In this document: one piece after another, positions 1 through 7,970 of the stretch
Layout of the letters: the number at the start of each line of letters is the position of its first letter
Numbering within the stretch: position 1 is the first letter of the stretch
DNA from: Streptomyces fildesensis
Lineage (GTDB): Bacteria; Actinomycetota; Actinomycetes; Streptomycetales; Streptomycetaceae
Direction: 5' to 3'
NCBI RefSeq assembly: GCF_016107395.1
Contig: NZ_JAAIKO010000056.1
Span: forward strand, 1-40,011
Length of the DNA: 40,011 nucleotides
Program-made: the position numbers and the translations under genes
The notes under the pieces: model-generated
What the model was told of the DNA's origin: nothing
Databases searched by the model: none
Seen by the model: only the letters and a program-made list of their open reading frames with translations

Positions 1-66
1 ATACGGATCACCCCCACCGAACGGCCGCGCATCACCGGTGAACGAAGTCGAGGACGTGGAGGTCAT
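1..66 (-). CDS. allA: Allantoicase, N-terminal fragment (cut by window edge)
   Basis: The first 22 codons of a minus-strand gene that runs off the left edge. The ATG at 66-64 overlaps the allB stop codon in an ATGA, so the two are very likely translationally coupled. The visible peptide starts MTSTSSTSFTGDARPFGGGD and continues PY. This matches the usual N-terminus of actinobacterial allantoicases, where an FTGDA..(Y/F)GGGDPY stretch precedes the first catalytic domain. Allantoicase splits allantoate into ureidoglycolate and urea, the step after AllB. Assignment rests on this short stretch and on the allB neighbour, so it is good but not certain. Confidence 0.75.
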   Translation of the reverse strand, partial: MTSTSSTSFTGDARPFGGGDPY

Positions 67-1406
67 GCGGTCTCCCGGGTGATCAGACGGCCGGTGGGCT
101 CGTTCGTGACGCCGTTCTCGGCGATCAGTTCGCCGCGCAGCCAGGTGCTGCGGACGACGCCGTGCAGGGTCTTGCCGGCGTAGGCGGTGATGCGGTTGCG
201 GTGGTAGAGCTCGGCGGGGTCGACCGTGAAGGTTTCGTCCGGGGCGAGGACCGCGAAGTCGGCGTCGTAGCCGACCGCGATGGCGCCCTTGGTGGAGAGT
301 CCGACGAGGGCGGCGGGCGCCTGGGACATCCAGCGGGCGACGTCGGCGACGCTGTGGCCGCGGCGGCGGGCCTCGGTCCAGATGGCCGGCAGGCCGAGCT
401 GGAGCGAGGAGATGCCGCCCCAGGCGGCGGCGAAGTCGCCGGTCTCCTTGACCTTGAGCTCGATCGTGGACGGCGAGTGGTCGGAGACGATGCAGTCGAT
501 CGTGCCGTCGGCCAGGCCCTCCCAGAGGGCGTCCTGGTTGGCGGCCTCACGGATCGGCGGGCAGCACTTGAACTCGGTGGCGCCGTCCGGGACTTCCTCG
601 GCGGTGAGGGTGAGGAAGTGCGGGCAGGTCTCGACGGTGAGCTTGACGCCCTCGCGCTTCGCCGCGGCGATGAGCGGCAGCGCGTCGCTGGACGACAGGT
701 GCAGCACGTGCACCCGCGCCTTCAACCGCTTGGCGAGGGTGATGAGCCCTTCGATGGCGGCGTTCTCGGCGGCGCGCGGCCGGGAGGCGAGGAAGTCCGC
801 GTAGTGCGGGCCGCCGCGCTGCGGGGCGCCGTCGATGAGCTGGGGGTCCTCGGCGTGGACGATCAGCAGACCGTCGAAGCGGGAGAGCTCCGTCAGCGCG
901 TCCGCCAGCTCCTCCGGGGAGAGCTGCGGGAACTCGTCGACGCCGGAGTGCAGCAGGAAGCACTTGAAGCCGAAGACGCCGGCGTCGTGGAGGGGCTGGA
1001 GGTCCTTGACGTTGCCGGGGACGGCGCCGCCCCAGAAGCCGACGTCGGTGTGCACCTTGCCGCGCGCGGTGTCCTGCTTGACGGCGAGGTTCTCGACGGT
1101 CGTGGTGGGCGGGATGCTGTTGAGCGGCATGTCGACCAGCGTCGTGATGCCGCCGGCCGCGGCGGCGCGGGTGGCGGAGGCGAAGCCCTCCCACTCGGTG
1201 CGTCCGGGGTCGTTGATGTGCACATGGGTGTCGACCAGGCCCGGGAGCAGCGCGTCGTCGCCGAGGTCGACGAGCCGGGCGCCTTCCGGGACGTCGGCGT
1301 CGTACGCCCACACGGCGGCGATCGTGCCGCCGCTGACCGCGACCGCGGCCGGGCGCTCCCCCTCGGGCGTGACGACCCGAGTCGAGCGCAGGACCATTTC
1401 CACCAC
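63..1406 (-). CDS. allB: Allantoinase
   Basis: A 447-residue cyclic amidohydrolase that opens the hydantoin ring of (S)-allantoin to allantoate in the cytoplasm. The metal-site motifs are in order: DTHVHINDPGRTEWEGF near residue 60 (the HxH pair), FKCFLLHSG near 148 with the lysine expected to be carboxylated, the HVLHLSS histidine near 235, and CIVSDHSPS near 308 with the late aspartate. Length fits the family (about 450). The GTG start at 1406 is chosen because GGAGG at 1413-1417 sits 6 nt upstream; an in-frame ATG at 1397 would be 15 nt away. It is the first gene of an allB-allA operon, divergent from allR, with a palindromic site over the predicted transcription start and an AllR-like site further upstream. 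Confidence 0.96.
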   Translation of the reverse strand: MVEMVLRSTRVVTPEGERPAAVAVSGGTIAAVWAYDADVPEGARLVDLGDDALLPGLVDTHVHINDPGRTEWEGFASATRAAAAGGITTLVDMPLNSIPPTTTVENLAVKQDTARGKVHTDVGFWGGAVPGNVKDLQPLHDAGVFGFKCFLLHSGVDEFPQLSPEELADALTELSRFDGLLIVHAEDPQLIDGAPQRGGPHYADFLASRPRAAENAAIEGLITLAKRLKARVHVLHLSSSDALPLIAAAKREGVKLTVETCPHFLTLTAEEVPDGATEFKCCPPIREAANQDALWEGLADGTIDCIVSDHSPSTIELKVKETGDFAAAWGGISSLQLGLPAIWTEARRRGHSVADVARWMSQAPAALVGLSTKGAIAVGYDADFAVLAPDETFTVDPAELYHRNRITAYAGKTLHGVVRSTWLRGELIAENGVTNEPTGRLITRETA

Positions 1407-1421
1407 GTGCGGCCTCCAAAT

Positions 1422-1470
1422 TTCAACGTTCTGTTGAACGAATGTGCAGGACAGGGCGGTGAACCGTCAA
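1422..1470 (-). promoter_or_regulatory. allB promoter with TTCAAC-N5-GTTGAA palindrome
   Basis: On the minus strand a TTGACG -35 (plus positions 1465-1470) and a weak CACATT -10 (1441-1446) are 18 bp apart, giving a start near 1434. A perfect 6-5-6 inverted repeat, TTCAACGTTCTGTTGAA, lies at 1422-1438, over that start and just upstream of the ribosome site. Nearly the same 17-mer occurs at the uraD and catalase promoters, so a shared transcription factor is inferred. The promoter itself is a reading by eye. Confidence 0.55.
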
Positions 1471-1482
1471 GGGCATGTAAGA

Positions 1483-1497
1483 TTCCACAAAGCGGAA
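1483..1497. promoter_or_regulatory. AllR-type operator in the allB-allR intergenic region
   Basis: TTCCACAAAGCGGAA is a 15-bp near-palindrome differing at few positions from the sites before aceB, hyi and gcl (consensus TTCCGCANTRCGGAA). It lies 12 bp upstream of the allB -35 and 130 bp upstream of allR, so it could serve allB, allR autoregulation, or both. Unlike at the other three promoters, I find no convincing partner site 21 bp away. Confidence 0.65.
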
Positions 1498-1626
1498 TTC
1501 ACATTTCGCCACAGCCTCCGTAGCTAGCTACAGGAGAAGGCCCGCAAGAGATCAATTGGCCGAGGTCGGCCGGTAGGCTTCCCCCCATCATCCACCGCTC
1601 GCCCAACCGCTCAGAGGAGATCGCAC

Positions 1627-2400
1627 GTGTCGTCAGACCGCGCAGGAGGCGTTCAGTCGCTCGAACGTGCCTTCGACCTGCTGGAGCGGATGGCCGACGC
1701 GGGCGGCGAGGTCGGTCTGAGCGAGCTCTCCGCCAGCAGCGGGCTCCCGCTGCCCACCATCCACCGGCTGATGCGCACCCTCGTCGACTGCGGCTACGTA
1801 CGGCAGCAGCCGAACCGCCGGTACGCGCTCGGCCCGCGGCTGATCCGGCTCGGCGAGAGCTCCGCCAAACTGCTCGGCACCTGGGCCCGCCCCTTCCTCG
1901 CCGAACTGGTCGAGACGACCGGCGAGACGGCGAACATGGCACTGCTCGACGGGGACGAGATCGTCTACGTCGCCCAGGTGCCGTCCCGCCACTCCATGCG
2001 GATGTTCACCGAGGTCGGACGCCGGGTGCTGCCGCACTCCACCGGCGTGGGCAAGGCGCTGCTGGCGCATGTGCCGCCGGACGAGGTCCGCGCGCTGCTC
2101 GCCCGTACCGGGATGCCCGCCGCGACCGAGAAGACGATCACCAACGCGGACGATTTCATAAGAGAGCTGGAGAAGATCCGCGAGGCCGGCTACGCGGTGG
2201 ACGACAACGAGCAGGAGATCGGGGTCCGCTGCCTGGCGGTCACCGTCCCCGACTCCCCCGCCGCCGCGGCCATCTCGATCTCCGGGCCCGCGGGCCGGGT
2301 CACCGAGGTCGCCACGGAGAAGATCATCCCCATCCTGCAGGACATCGCCCGGCAGCTGTCACACGCCCTCGCCAGCGCCGGGGCCGGCACCAGCGCCTGA
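1627..2400 (+). CDS. allR: IclR-family repressor of the allantoin pathway (AllR)
   Basis: A 257-residue IclR-family regulator. An N-terminal winged helix-turn-helix (about residues 7-70, including LSELSASSGLPLPTIHRLM) is followed by the C-terminal effector domain (about 75-250, with the VGRRVLPHSTGVGKALLAH signature). The GTG start at 1627 follows AGAGGAGA at 1613-1620. It is divergent from allB. In Streptomyces coelicolor the AllR repressor in this position controls allB/allA, aceB, hyi-glxR and gcl and is released by allantoate and, less strongly, glyoxylate. The same targets carry a common palindrome here, so orthology is a safe inference. Its 3' end overlaps the convergent gene at 2359-2736 by 42 bp. 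Confidence 0.93.
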   Translation: MSSDRAGGVQSLERAFDLLERMADAGGEVGLSELSASSGLPLPTIHRLMRTLVDCGYVRQQPNRRYALGPRLIRLGESSAKLLGTWARPFLAELVETTGETANMALLDGDEIVYVAQVPSRHSMRMFTEVGRRVLPHSTGVGKALLAHVPPDEVRALLARTGMPAATEKTITNADDFIRELEKIREAGYAVDDNEQEIGVRCLAVTVPDSPAAAAISISGPAGRVTEVATEKIIPILQDIARQLSHALASAGAGTSA

Positions 2401-2736
2401 CCCGAAGAGGTCGACGGCCCTGCGCAGCTCGGCCAGGGCCACCGCCAGCGCGCTCACCGACCCCAGCGCCGCCGCGACCAGCAGCAGCGAGTGCCGCATC
2501 CGGTCGATCTCCAGGATCCCGGCGTCCGCGGCATTGGCCAGCGCGCCCAGTTCGTCCTCGGCTATCGCTCGGTCCGGTAACTCCGACCGCAGGCCGGCCA
2601 GCTCCCGGCGCACCCGGGCGACCGACAGGCGCAGCGCCGTCACCCGGGGATCCTCCACGCCGGACGTGGCCCCCGCCCTGACGTCCGCGGCCGTACGTGC
2701 GGCCGCACCACAACTCTCATCGTTCACAGACCCCAC
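2359..2736 (-). CDS. Conserved small Streptomyces protein (DUF5955-like)
   Basis: A 125-residue protein of unknown function. The core, about residues 28-110, is mostly helical: an EDPRV.ALR segment, RRELAGLRSELPDRAIAEDE, then a hydrophobic helix LLLVAAALGSVSALAVALA and a final LRRAVDLFG. This pattern resembles small Streptomyces proteins that I believe carry the label DUF5955; the match is from memory. The tail is Gly/Ala-rich low complexity. The GTG start at 2736 is preferred because GGAGG (2743-2747) is 6 nt upstream. The gene is convergent with allR and its last 14 codons overlap it, so the two 3' ends constrain each other. Proximity to allR is its only link to purine metabolism. Confidence 0.7.
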   Translation of the reverse strand: MGSVNDESCGAAARTAADVRAGATSGVEDPRVTALRLSVARVRRELAGLRSELPDRAIAEDELGALANAADAGILEIDRMRHSLLLVAAALGSVSALAVALAELRRAVDLFGSGAGAGPGAGEGV

Positions 2737-2782
2737 CCCCCACCTCCCACACCTCGGCGAGCGCGCCCCCCAGCGCCCCCGC

Positions 2783-2811
2783 GCGCGCCCCGGAGCGGGT
2801 CCGGGGCGCGC
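2783..2811 (-). terminator. Hairpin terminator after the kinase gene
   Basis: A perfect 12-bp GC-rich stem (2783-2794 with 2800-2811) closes a 5-nt loop GCGGG. It lies about 120 bp beyond the minus-strand kinase stop and upstream of the small DUF5955-like gene. It most likely ends the kinase transcript. There is no clear T run, as is usual in Streptomyces. Confidence 0.7.
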
Positions 2812-2906
2812 TCAGTTAACGCGAACCGATGCGCGGGACGCCATACGGACGACGAAATCCGCGCCAACTTCCTTGTGCGGCAAGCGACTTGGCGACAATT
2901 CCGGTG

Positions 2907-2946
2907 GCGATCAGTTCCGCGGTCCGGCGGCGATCAGTTCCGCGGT
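2907..2946. repeat. 17-bp direct repeat at the 3' end of the kinase gene
   Basis: GCGATCAGTTCCGCGGT occurs at 2907-2923 and again at 2930-2946, a 23-bp period. The second copy contains the kinase stop codon. A small local duplication is the simplest reading. Confidence 0.8.
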
Positions 2947-4793
2947 ACGACGGCGTTGCGCCAGACGGTCAGATCCACGGTGACGTATTCGCTGTCCGTG
3001 TGCTCCGACCCGAAACCCCGGATGGTCACCAGGCCGATGTGCCCCGACTCGGTCGTCACGCAGATCTTCGAACCCTTGGTAAGCGTCTCCTTCAGGATGC
3101 TCGTGGCGTACCGCGTGTTGGCGCGGCAGCCGGCCAGGGTCGCGGGTTCACCGGGCATCACGAGCGCCAGGGTGTTCTTGCTGCTGTTGGTGGCGACGTG
3201 CGTGCCGGAGATGTGATCCGGCGCGTAACCGAAGTCCCCCTCGTAGTTCACATCCGCCTTCTCCGGGCGCGGAGGCTCGTCGGCGAACGTCAACGTGTAG
3301 CCGCCGGGGATGTTGAGGCCGGTGTACGAGGCGGGCTTGGGATCCACCGGGGCCGAGCTCTGCCCGGTCTGGTTCCCGGTCGTGCCGCCGGTGGCGGACG
3401 GCGTCTTGGTGCTCTGGTTGCTCGACGACTTCTTGTCGTCCCCCTTGTTGATGGCCGAGTACACGGCGGAGCCGACCAGGAGCGCGACGATGACGCCCGC
3501 GACGACCAGACCCGTCCGCTTCTTCTTCGGCGGCAGGGGCAGAAAGCCCCCGGGCCTGCCGGGGCCGTTGGTGGGCGGGTACGCGTAGCCGCCCATCGGG
3601 GGCCGGGGCTGCTGCGGGTGCTGCATCGGCTGCGCCTGCTGCGGGAACTGCTGCGGGTGGGCCTGTTGCGGGAGGCCGGGCTGCGGCTGGGCCTGCTGCG
3701 GGTGGACGGGCTGGTGGTTCACCGGCTGGGTCGGCGGGTGGAGCGGGGGCGCGGTCGGCGGCACCGCCTGCGTGGGCTGATAACCCGGCTGCGGGGTCGC
3801 CGGCGGAGCCGGCTGCGGGGCGGCGGGCTGGACCGGCTGCGGCGCCGGGGCGGCCGCCTGCGTCAGGTCGGCGGCGTACGACGGCGGCAGCCAGCCGTCC
3901 GGGCGGCGCAGCGCCGGGTCCTTGGACGCCTGGCCGCACATCGCGATGATCTGGGCGGTGGACGGCCGGAGGGTCGGGTCCTTGATGAGGCAGCGGGTGA
4001 CGATCTCGCGCAGTTCGCCCGGCAGCTCGGACAGGTCCGGCTCCTCGTGCACGATCCGGTAGAGCACGCCGTGCGAGGGCCCGTCGCCGAAGGCGGCGCC
4101 GCCCATCGCCGCGAAGGCCGCGATCTGGCCCAGCGCGAAGATGTCGGTGGCCGGTGTGCAGCTCGTGCCGGCCGCCTGCTCCGGGGACATGAAGGCCGGG
4201 GTGCCGATGCTGACACCGGTGCTGGTGAGCGCGGTGGTGTCGGCGGCCCGCGCGATGCCGAAGTCGATGACGCGCGGTCCGTCGACGGCGAGCAGCACGT
4301 TGGACGGCTTGAGGTCCCGGTGCACGATGCCCGCGTGGTGGATCACCTGCAGCGCTTCGGCGATCCCGGCGATGAGCAGCAGCACGGTCGGCACCGGCAT
4401 CGCGCCGTGGTCGGCGACCGCCGCGTGCAGCGAGGGCCCCGCCACATAGGCGGTGGCCAGCCACGGGTGCGGGCCCTCGGTGTCGCTGTCGATCACCGGC
4501 GCGGTGTAGAGGCCCTGCACGCGCTGGGCGGCCAGCACCTCCTGGCGGAACCGGCGGCGGAACTCGGGGTCCTCGGCGAACTCGGGGCGGATCACCTTGA
4601 TCGCCACCGGCCGGCCGCCGGGCGTGTAGGAGAGGTAGACCTTGCCCATCCCGCCGGCGCCCAAGCGGGCGCTGAGCAGGTATCCGGCGACGGTCTTCGG
4701 GTCGTCGTCCGTCAGCGGCTGGAAGATCTCAGGATCCGGGGCCGAGGTGTCCGCCACGGTGGCGGGCACCGGGCCCTGCTGATGATTCGTCAC
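2934..4793 (-). CDS. Membrane-anchored Ser/Thr protein kinase (PknB/Hanks type)
   Basis: A 619-residue receptor-like kinase. The cytoplasmic catalytic domain spans about residues 30-290: glycine loop GAGGMGKVYLS, VAIKV lysine, HRDLKPSNVLL catalytic loop, DFGIA metal motif and GTPAFMSPEQ activation-segment end. A Pro/Gln-rich linker follows to about 420, then a basic stop and one membrane helix (RTGLVVAGVIVALLVGSAVY, about 427-446). The outer region of about 170 residues is Ser/Thr-rich at first, then a small globular domain I do not recognise; there are no PASTA repeats. The GTG start at 4793 follows AAGGGG at 4799-4804. It is divergent from the nucleotidyltransferase gene and has its own terminator. 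No ligand or substrate can be inferred. Confidence 0.93.
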   Translation of the reverse strand: MTNHQQGPVPATVADTSAPDPEIFQPLTDDDPKTVAGYLLSARLGAGGMGKVYLSYTPGGRPVAIKVIRPEFAEDPEFRRRFRQEVLAAQRVQGLYTAPVIDSDTEGPHPWLATAYVAGPSLHAAVADHGAMPVPTVLLLIAGIAEALQVIHHAGIVHRDLKPSNVLLAVDGPRVIDFGIARAADTTALTSTGVSIGTPAFMSPEQAAGTSCTPATDIFALGQIAAFAAMGGAAFGDGPSHGVLYRIVHEEPDLSELPGELREIVTRCLIKDPTLRPSTAQIIAMCGQASKDPALRRPDGWLPPSYAADLTQAAAPAPQPVQPAAPQPAPPATPQPGYQPTQAVPPTAPPLHPPTQPVNHQPVHPQQAQPQPGLPQQAHPQQFPQQAQPMQHPQQPRPPMGGYAYPPTNGPGRPGGFLPLPPKKKRTGLVVAGVIVALLVGSAVYSAINKGDDKKSSSNQSTKTPSATGGTTGNQTGQSSAPVDPKPASYTGLNIPGGYTLTFADEPPRPEKADVNYEGDFGYAPDHISGTHVATNSSKNTLALVMPGEPATLAGCRANTRYATSILKETLTKGSKICVTTESGHIGLVTIRGFGSEHTDSEYVTVDLTVWRNAVVPRN

Positions 4794-4931
4794 GTCTGCC
4801 CCTTGGCCTGCGAATACCCGTCCCTTACGGCGCTGAGCCTATCGAAGCCCGCGCTCCGCCCGCCGCCGTGAGGCCAAACGCCCGATGTGCCCCTCTTCGC
4901 CTCCGGCCGCCGCGTCCTGTAGGGAGGAGGC

Positions 4932-5612
4932 ATGAAACCCATCGCACCGAGCGATTCCGCCACTCTTCCCTCCATCGCCGGCCTGCTGCTCGCGGCCGGC
5001 GGCGGGCGGCGCCTGGGCGGCCGCCCGAAGGCGCTGCTGGAGTACGCGGGCCGCCCGCTGGTCGAGCACGCGCTGCGCGGGCTGCGCGAGGCGGGCTGCG
5101 GGCCGGTGCACATCGTGCTCGGTGCGGCGGCCGACGAGGTCCGCGAGCAGGCCGACCTGGCGGGCTGCGTCCTGGTCGACAACCCGGACTGGGCCGGCGG
5201 GATGGGCTCGTCGCTGCGCGCGGGCCTGCGGTCGCTGGCGGACACGGCGGAACAGCGGGCGGGCACCGGGGCGCAGGCGGTCGTCGTGGCGCTGGTGGAC
5301 CAGCCGGGGATCGGTGCGGGGGCGGTCGCCCGGGTGATCAACGCGTACCGGGGCCCGGCGAGCCTGGCGGCGGCCTCGTACGGGGGACGGCGCGGCCATC
5401 CGGTGCTGTTCGGCGCGGACCGCTGGGCGGACATCGCGGACCTCGCGACCGGCGATCAGGGCGCCCGCGACTACCTGAAACGCCACCAGGAGGCGATCAC
5501 CCTCGTCGAGTGCGGTGACATCGCCGACCCCGCCGATATCGACACCCCTGATGACCTGCACCTTCTGAAACCCGTGAGCGAGCCCGCTGCACCGCGTGCC
5601 ACAAAACGTTGA
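4932..5612 (+). CDS. MobA/MocA-like nucleotidyltransferase
   Basis: A 226-residue NTP-transferase-fold protein. The nucleotide-binding signature LLLAAGGGRRLGGRPKALLE is at about residues 18-37. It is followed by the MocA-type NPDWAGGMGSSLRAGL segment near 90 and VALVDQPGIG near 120. This pattern is typical of CTP:molybdopterin cytidylyltransferases, which finish the cofactor of xanthine dehydrogenase and CO-dehydrogenase-type enzymes. A role in maturing xanthine dehydrogenase would fit the purine context, but no dehydrogenase is present here, so the substrate is an inference. The ATG at 4932 lies directly behind GGGAGGAGG (4922-4930). Its stop codon is inside the predicted aceB -35 element, so the aceB promoter begins in this gene. 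Confidence 0.85.
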   Translation: MKPIAPSDSATLPSIAGLLLAAGGGRRLGGRPKALLEYAGRPLVEHALRGLREAGCGPVHIVLGAAADEVREQADLAGCVLVDNPDWAGGMGSSLRAGLRSLADTAEQRAGTGAQAVVVALVDQPGIGAGAVARVINAYRGPASLAAASYGGRRGHPVLFGADRWADIADLATGDQGARDYLKRHQEAITLVECGDIADPADIDTPDDLHLLKPVSEPAAPRATKR

Positions 5613-5650
5613 TCTTCCGCAATGCGGATACTATGCTCCACCTCGCAGAA
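5609..5650 (+). promoter_or_regulatory. aceB promoter with two AllR-type sites 21 bp apart
   Basis: TTGATC (5609-5614) and TATGCT (5632-5637) are separated by 17 bp. The palindrome TTCCGCAATGCGGAT (5615-5629) fills the spacer. A second, weaker 15-mer, CTCCACCTCGCAGAA (5636-5650), covers the -10 end and the start point. The site centres (5622 and 5643) are 21 bp apart, two helical turns, the same as at hyi and gcl. Binding by AllR would directly block RNA polymerase. Confidence 0.65.
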
Positions 5651-5739
5651 GCGCCCGTATTCCGGTACGGCCCGGCACCCCGTGCCAGGGCACGACCCGG
5701 CGGCCGCCCGGCACCCTTTGTCCCCTAGAGGAGTCAGCC

Positions 5740-7359
5740 ATGTCCGCAGCAGTGCCGTCCTCGGCGGCCGTCGTCGCAGACGACGCACCCCCCGTCCCCC
5801 GCGCGGAGGAGGTGCTGACGCAGCAGGCTCTGACCTTCATCGCCGAGCTGCACCGACGCTTCGCCCCGCGCCGAGCCGAGCTGCTCGCGCTCCGCAAGGA
5901 GCGCCGCACCGAGATCGCCCGTACCGGCACCCTGGACTTCCTCGCGGACACCGCACATGTCCGCGCGGGAGACTGGCAGGTGGCCCCGGCCCCGGCCGCG
6001 CTCAACGACCGCCGCGTCGAGATCACCGGTCCCACCGACCGCAAGATGACGATCAACGCGCTGAACTCCGGCGCCAAGGTCTGGCTCGCCGACTTCGAGG
6101 ACGCCTCGGCTCCCACCTGGGAGAACGTCGTCGGCGGCCAGATCAACCTGATCGACGCCTATGAGCGCCGGATCGACTTCTCCACCGAACAGGGCAAGTC
6201 GTACGCGCTGAAGGACGAGGCCGAGTTGGCCACCGTCGTCATGCGCCCGCGCGGCTGGCACCTGGCGGAGCGGCACCTGACCGTCGACGGCGAGGCCGTC
6301 CCCGGCGCCTTCGTCGACTTCGGGCTGTACTTCTTCCACAACGCGACGCGGCTGATCGCCAAGGGCAAGGGTCCGTACTTCTACCTGCCCAAGACCGAGT
6401 CGCACCTCGAAGCGCGGCTGTGGAACGAGATCTTCGTCTTCTCGCAGGAGTACGTGGGCATCCCGCAGGGCACCGTCCGCGCGACCGTCCTCATCGAGAC
6501 GATCACCGCCGCGTTCGAGATGGAGGAGATCCTCTACGAGCTGCGTGACCACGCCGCGGGCCTGAACGCCGGCCGCTGGGACTACCTCTTCTCCATCGTG
6601 AAGAACTTCCGCGACGGCGGCGAGAAGTTCGTCCTGCCGGACCGCAACGCGGTGACCATGACCGCGCCCTTCATGCGCGCGTACACCGAGCTGCTGGTGC
6701 GCACCTGCCACAAGCGCGGCGCGCACGCGATCGGCGGCATGGCCGCGTTCATCCCCTCGCGCCGTGACGCCGAGGTCAACAAGGTCGCCTTCGAGAAGGT
6801 CAAGGCCGACAAGGACCGCGAGGCCGGCGACGGCTTCGACGGCTCCTGGGTCGCCCACCCCGACCTGGTGCCGATCGCCCGCGCCTCCTTCGACGCGGTC
6901 CTCGGCGACCGGCCGAACCAGAAGGAGCGGCTGCGCGAGGACGTCCACGTCACCGCCGACCAGCTGCTGGCCATCGACTCGCTGGACGCGAAGCCGACCT
7001 ATGACGGCCTGGTGAGCGCGGTCCAGGTCGGCACCCGCTACATCGAGGCGTGGCTGCGCGGCCTGGGCGCCGTCGCCATCTTCAACCTGATGGAGGACGC
7101 GGCCACCGCGGAGATCTCCCGCTCGCAGATCTGGCAGTGGATCAACGCGGGCGTCGTGTTCGAGAACGGCGAGAAGGCCACCCACGACCTGGTCCAGCGC
7201 GTCGCCGCGCAGGAGCTGGCCGCGATCCGTGCCGAGGTCGGCGACGAGGCGTTCGCCGCGGGCAAGTGGACCGAGGCGCACGACCTGCTGCTGCGGACCG
7301 CGCTCGACGAGGAGTACGTCGACTTCCTCACCCTCCCGGCCTACGAACTGCTGGGCTGA
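5740..7359 (+). CDS. aceB: Malate synthase A
   Basis: A 539-residue enzyme that condenses glyoxylate with acetyl-CoA to malate, so carbon from allantoin enters the TCA cycle. Family motifs are present: KVWLADFEDASAPTWENV near residue 115, YFYLPKTESHLEARLWNEIF near 215, the TVLIETITAAFEMEEI barrel strand near 255, and EDAATAEISRSQIWQW near 455, which holds the catalytic aspartate. The length matches type A synthases (about 530-540). The ATG at 5740 is chosen over longer openings because AGAGGAG lies at 5727-5733. It has its own AllR-like operator pair and a strong terminator, and is the glyoxylate outlet that competes with gcl. Confidence 0.96.
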   Translation: MSAAVPSSAAVVADDAPPVPRAEEVLTQQALTFIAELHRRFAPRRAELLALRKERRTEIARTGTLDFLADTAHVRAGDWQVAPAPAALNDRRVEITGPTDRKMTINALNSGAKVWLADFEDASAPTWENVVGGQINLIDAYERRIDFSTEQGKSYALKDEAELATVVMRPRGWHLAERHLTVDGEAVPGAFVDFGLYFFHNATRLIAKGKGPYFYLPKTESHLEARLWNEIFVFSQEYVGIPQGTVRATVLIETITAAFEMEEILYELRDHAAGLNAGRWDYLFSIVKNFRDGGEKFVLPDRNAVTMTAPFMRAYTELLVRTCHKRGAHAIGGMAAFIPSRRDAEVNKVAFEKVKADKDREAGDGFDGSWVAHPDLVPIARASFDAVLGDRPNQKERLREDVHVTADQLLAIDSLDAKPTYDGLVSAVQVGTRYIEAWLRGLGAVAIFNLMEDAATAEISRSQIWQWINAGVVFENGEKATHDLVQRVAAQELAAIRAEVGDEAFAAGKWTEAHDLLLRTALDEEYVDFLTLPAYELLG

Positions 7360-7388
7360 CACCCGTCCCGCACCCGTTCACACGCCCG

Positions 7389-7421
7389 AGCGGGCCCCGG
7401 TCCACAGGGCCGGGGCCCGCT
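7389..7421 (+). terminator. Terminator of aceB
   Basis: A perfect 12-bp stem (7389-7400 with 7410-7421) around a 9-nt loop, followed by TCGTTAT. It begins 30 bp after the aceB stop. Confidence 0.8.
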
Positions 7422-7508
7422 TCGTTATCCCGGGGAGCTGTGCCATCGTGCCGGTATGTGACAACGTGGGAGTACCTGTTACGTCCCTTCTGCCCTTGCT
7501 GAGGCATG

Positions 7509-7808
7509 ATGATCCGCTGCACCATCGCTGGAGTCTCCTTCTATCTGCAGGCAAGCGAGGTGGAGCAGAAGATGAGCGGGATCAAGCCCGAACCCATCAC
7601 CGGCGAGTCTGTGAAGATCGGAAATCGCATCTACCCCGTCAAGCAGGTGGGGGCGATTATCACCCGGCAGGACCCGCGTGATTTCAGCGCTGCCCAGATG
7701 GTCCGCGCCCTGGAGAAGCTCGAGTTCAAGTGCTTCCCGAAGCCCGCTCCCGCTCCGCCCGCGGAGGTTCCGGACGTCCTGCCGCAATCCCCTCCGTACT
7801 GGACCTGA
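7509..7808 (+). CDS. Conserved small hypothetical protein
   Basis: A protein of about 99 residues with a compact conserved-looking core: MIRCTIAGVSFYL, then ASEVEQKM.G..PEPITGESV.IGNRIYPVKQVG, then ITRQDPRDFSAAQMVRALEKL. The last 25 residues are proline-rich. I recall similar stand-alone proteins in Streptomyces but no function for them. Two ATGs lie side by side (7506 and 7509). GAGG at 7501-7504 is only 1 nt from the first and 4 nt from the second, so 7509 is slightly preferred. It has no signal peptide or membrane segment. It sits alone between the aceB terminator and the phospholipase operon. Confidence 0.7.
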   Translation: MIRCTIAGVSFYLQASEVEQKMSGIKPEPITGESVKIGNRIYPVKQVGAIITRQDPRDFSAAQMVRALEKLEFKCFPKPAPAPPAEVPDVLPQSPPYWT

Positions 7809-7859
7809 CGTCACCGGCGCGAGTTCTGCGGGTCGTCCTTCCCCGGACATCCGGAGTTC

Positions 7860-7912
7860 TTGACGCGTGTGCCGCGGGCCGACTGAATAGCCCAAGTTGT
7901 TCAGCCAACTTG
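7860..7912 (+). promoter_or_regulatory. Promoter and inverted repeat before the phospholipase operon
   Basis: TTGACG (7860-7865) is followed after 17 bp by CTGAAT (7883-7888), a weak -10. Immediately downstream, CAAGTTG-TTCAGC-CAACTTG (7893-7912) is a perfect 7-6-7 inverted repeat over the expected start point. It looks like an operator; no PHO-box repeats (GTTCACC) are visible nearby. Confidence 0.45.
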
Positions 7913-7970
7913 TGCAGCCCGGTCGGCCCGTGAGGCTGGCGTGCCCACCGGGCGGAGAGGAACCTCCCCC

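Noticed and set aside
2907..2946. Direct repeats as a phage or element attachment site
   Set aside because: The copies are 23 bp apart with no integrase, tRNA or foreign gene near; a local duplication explains them.
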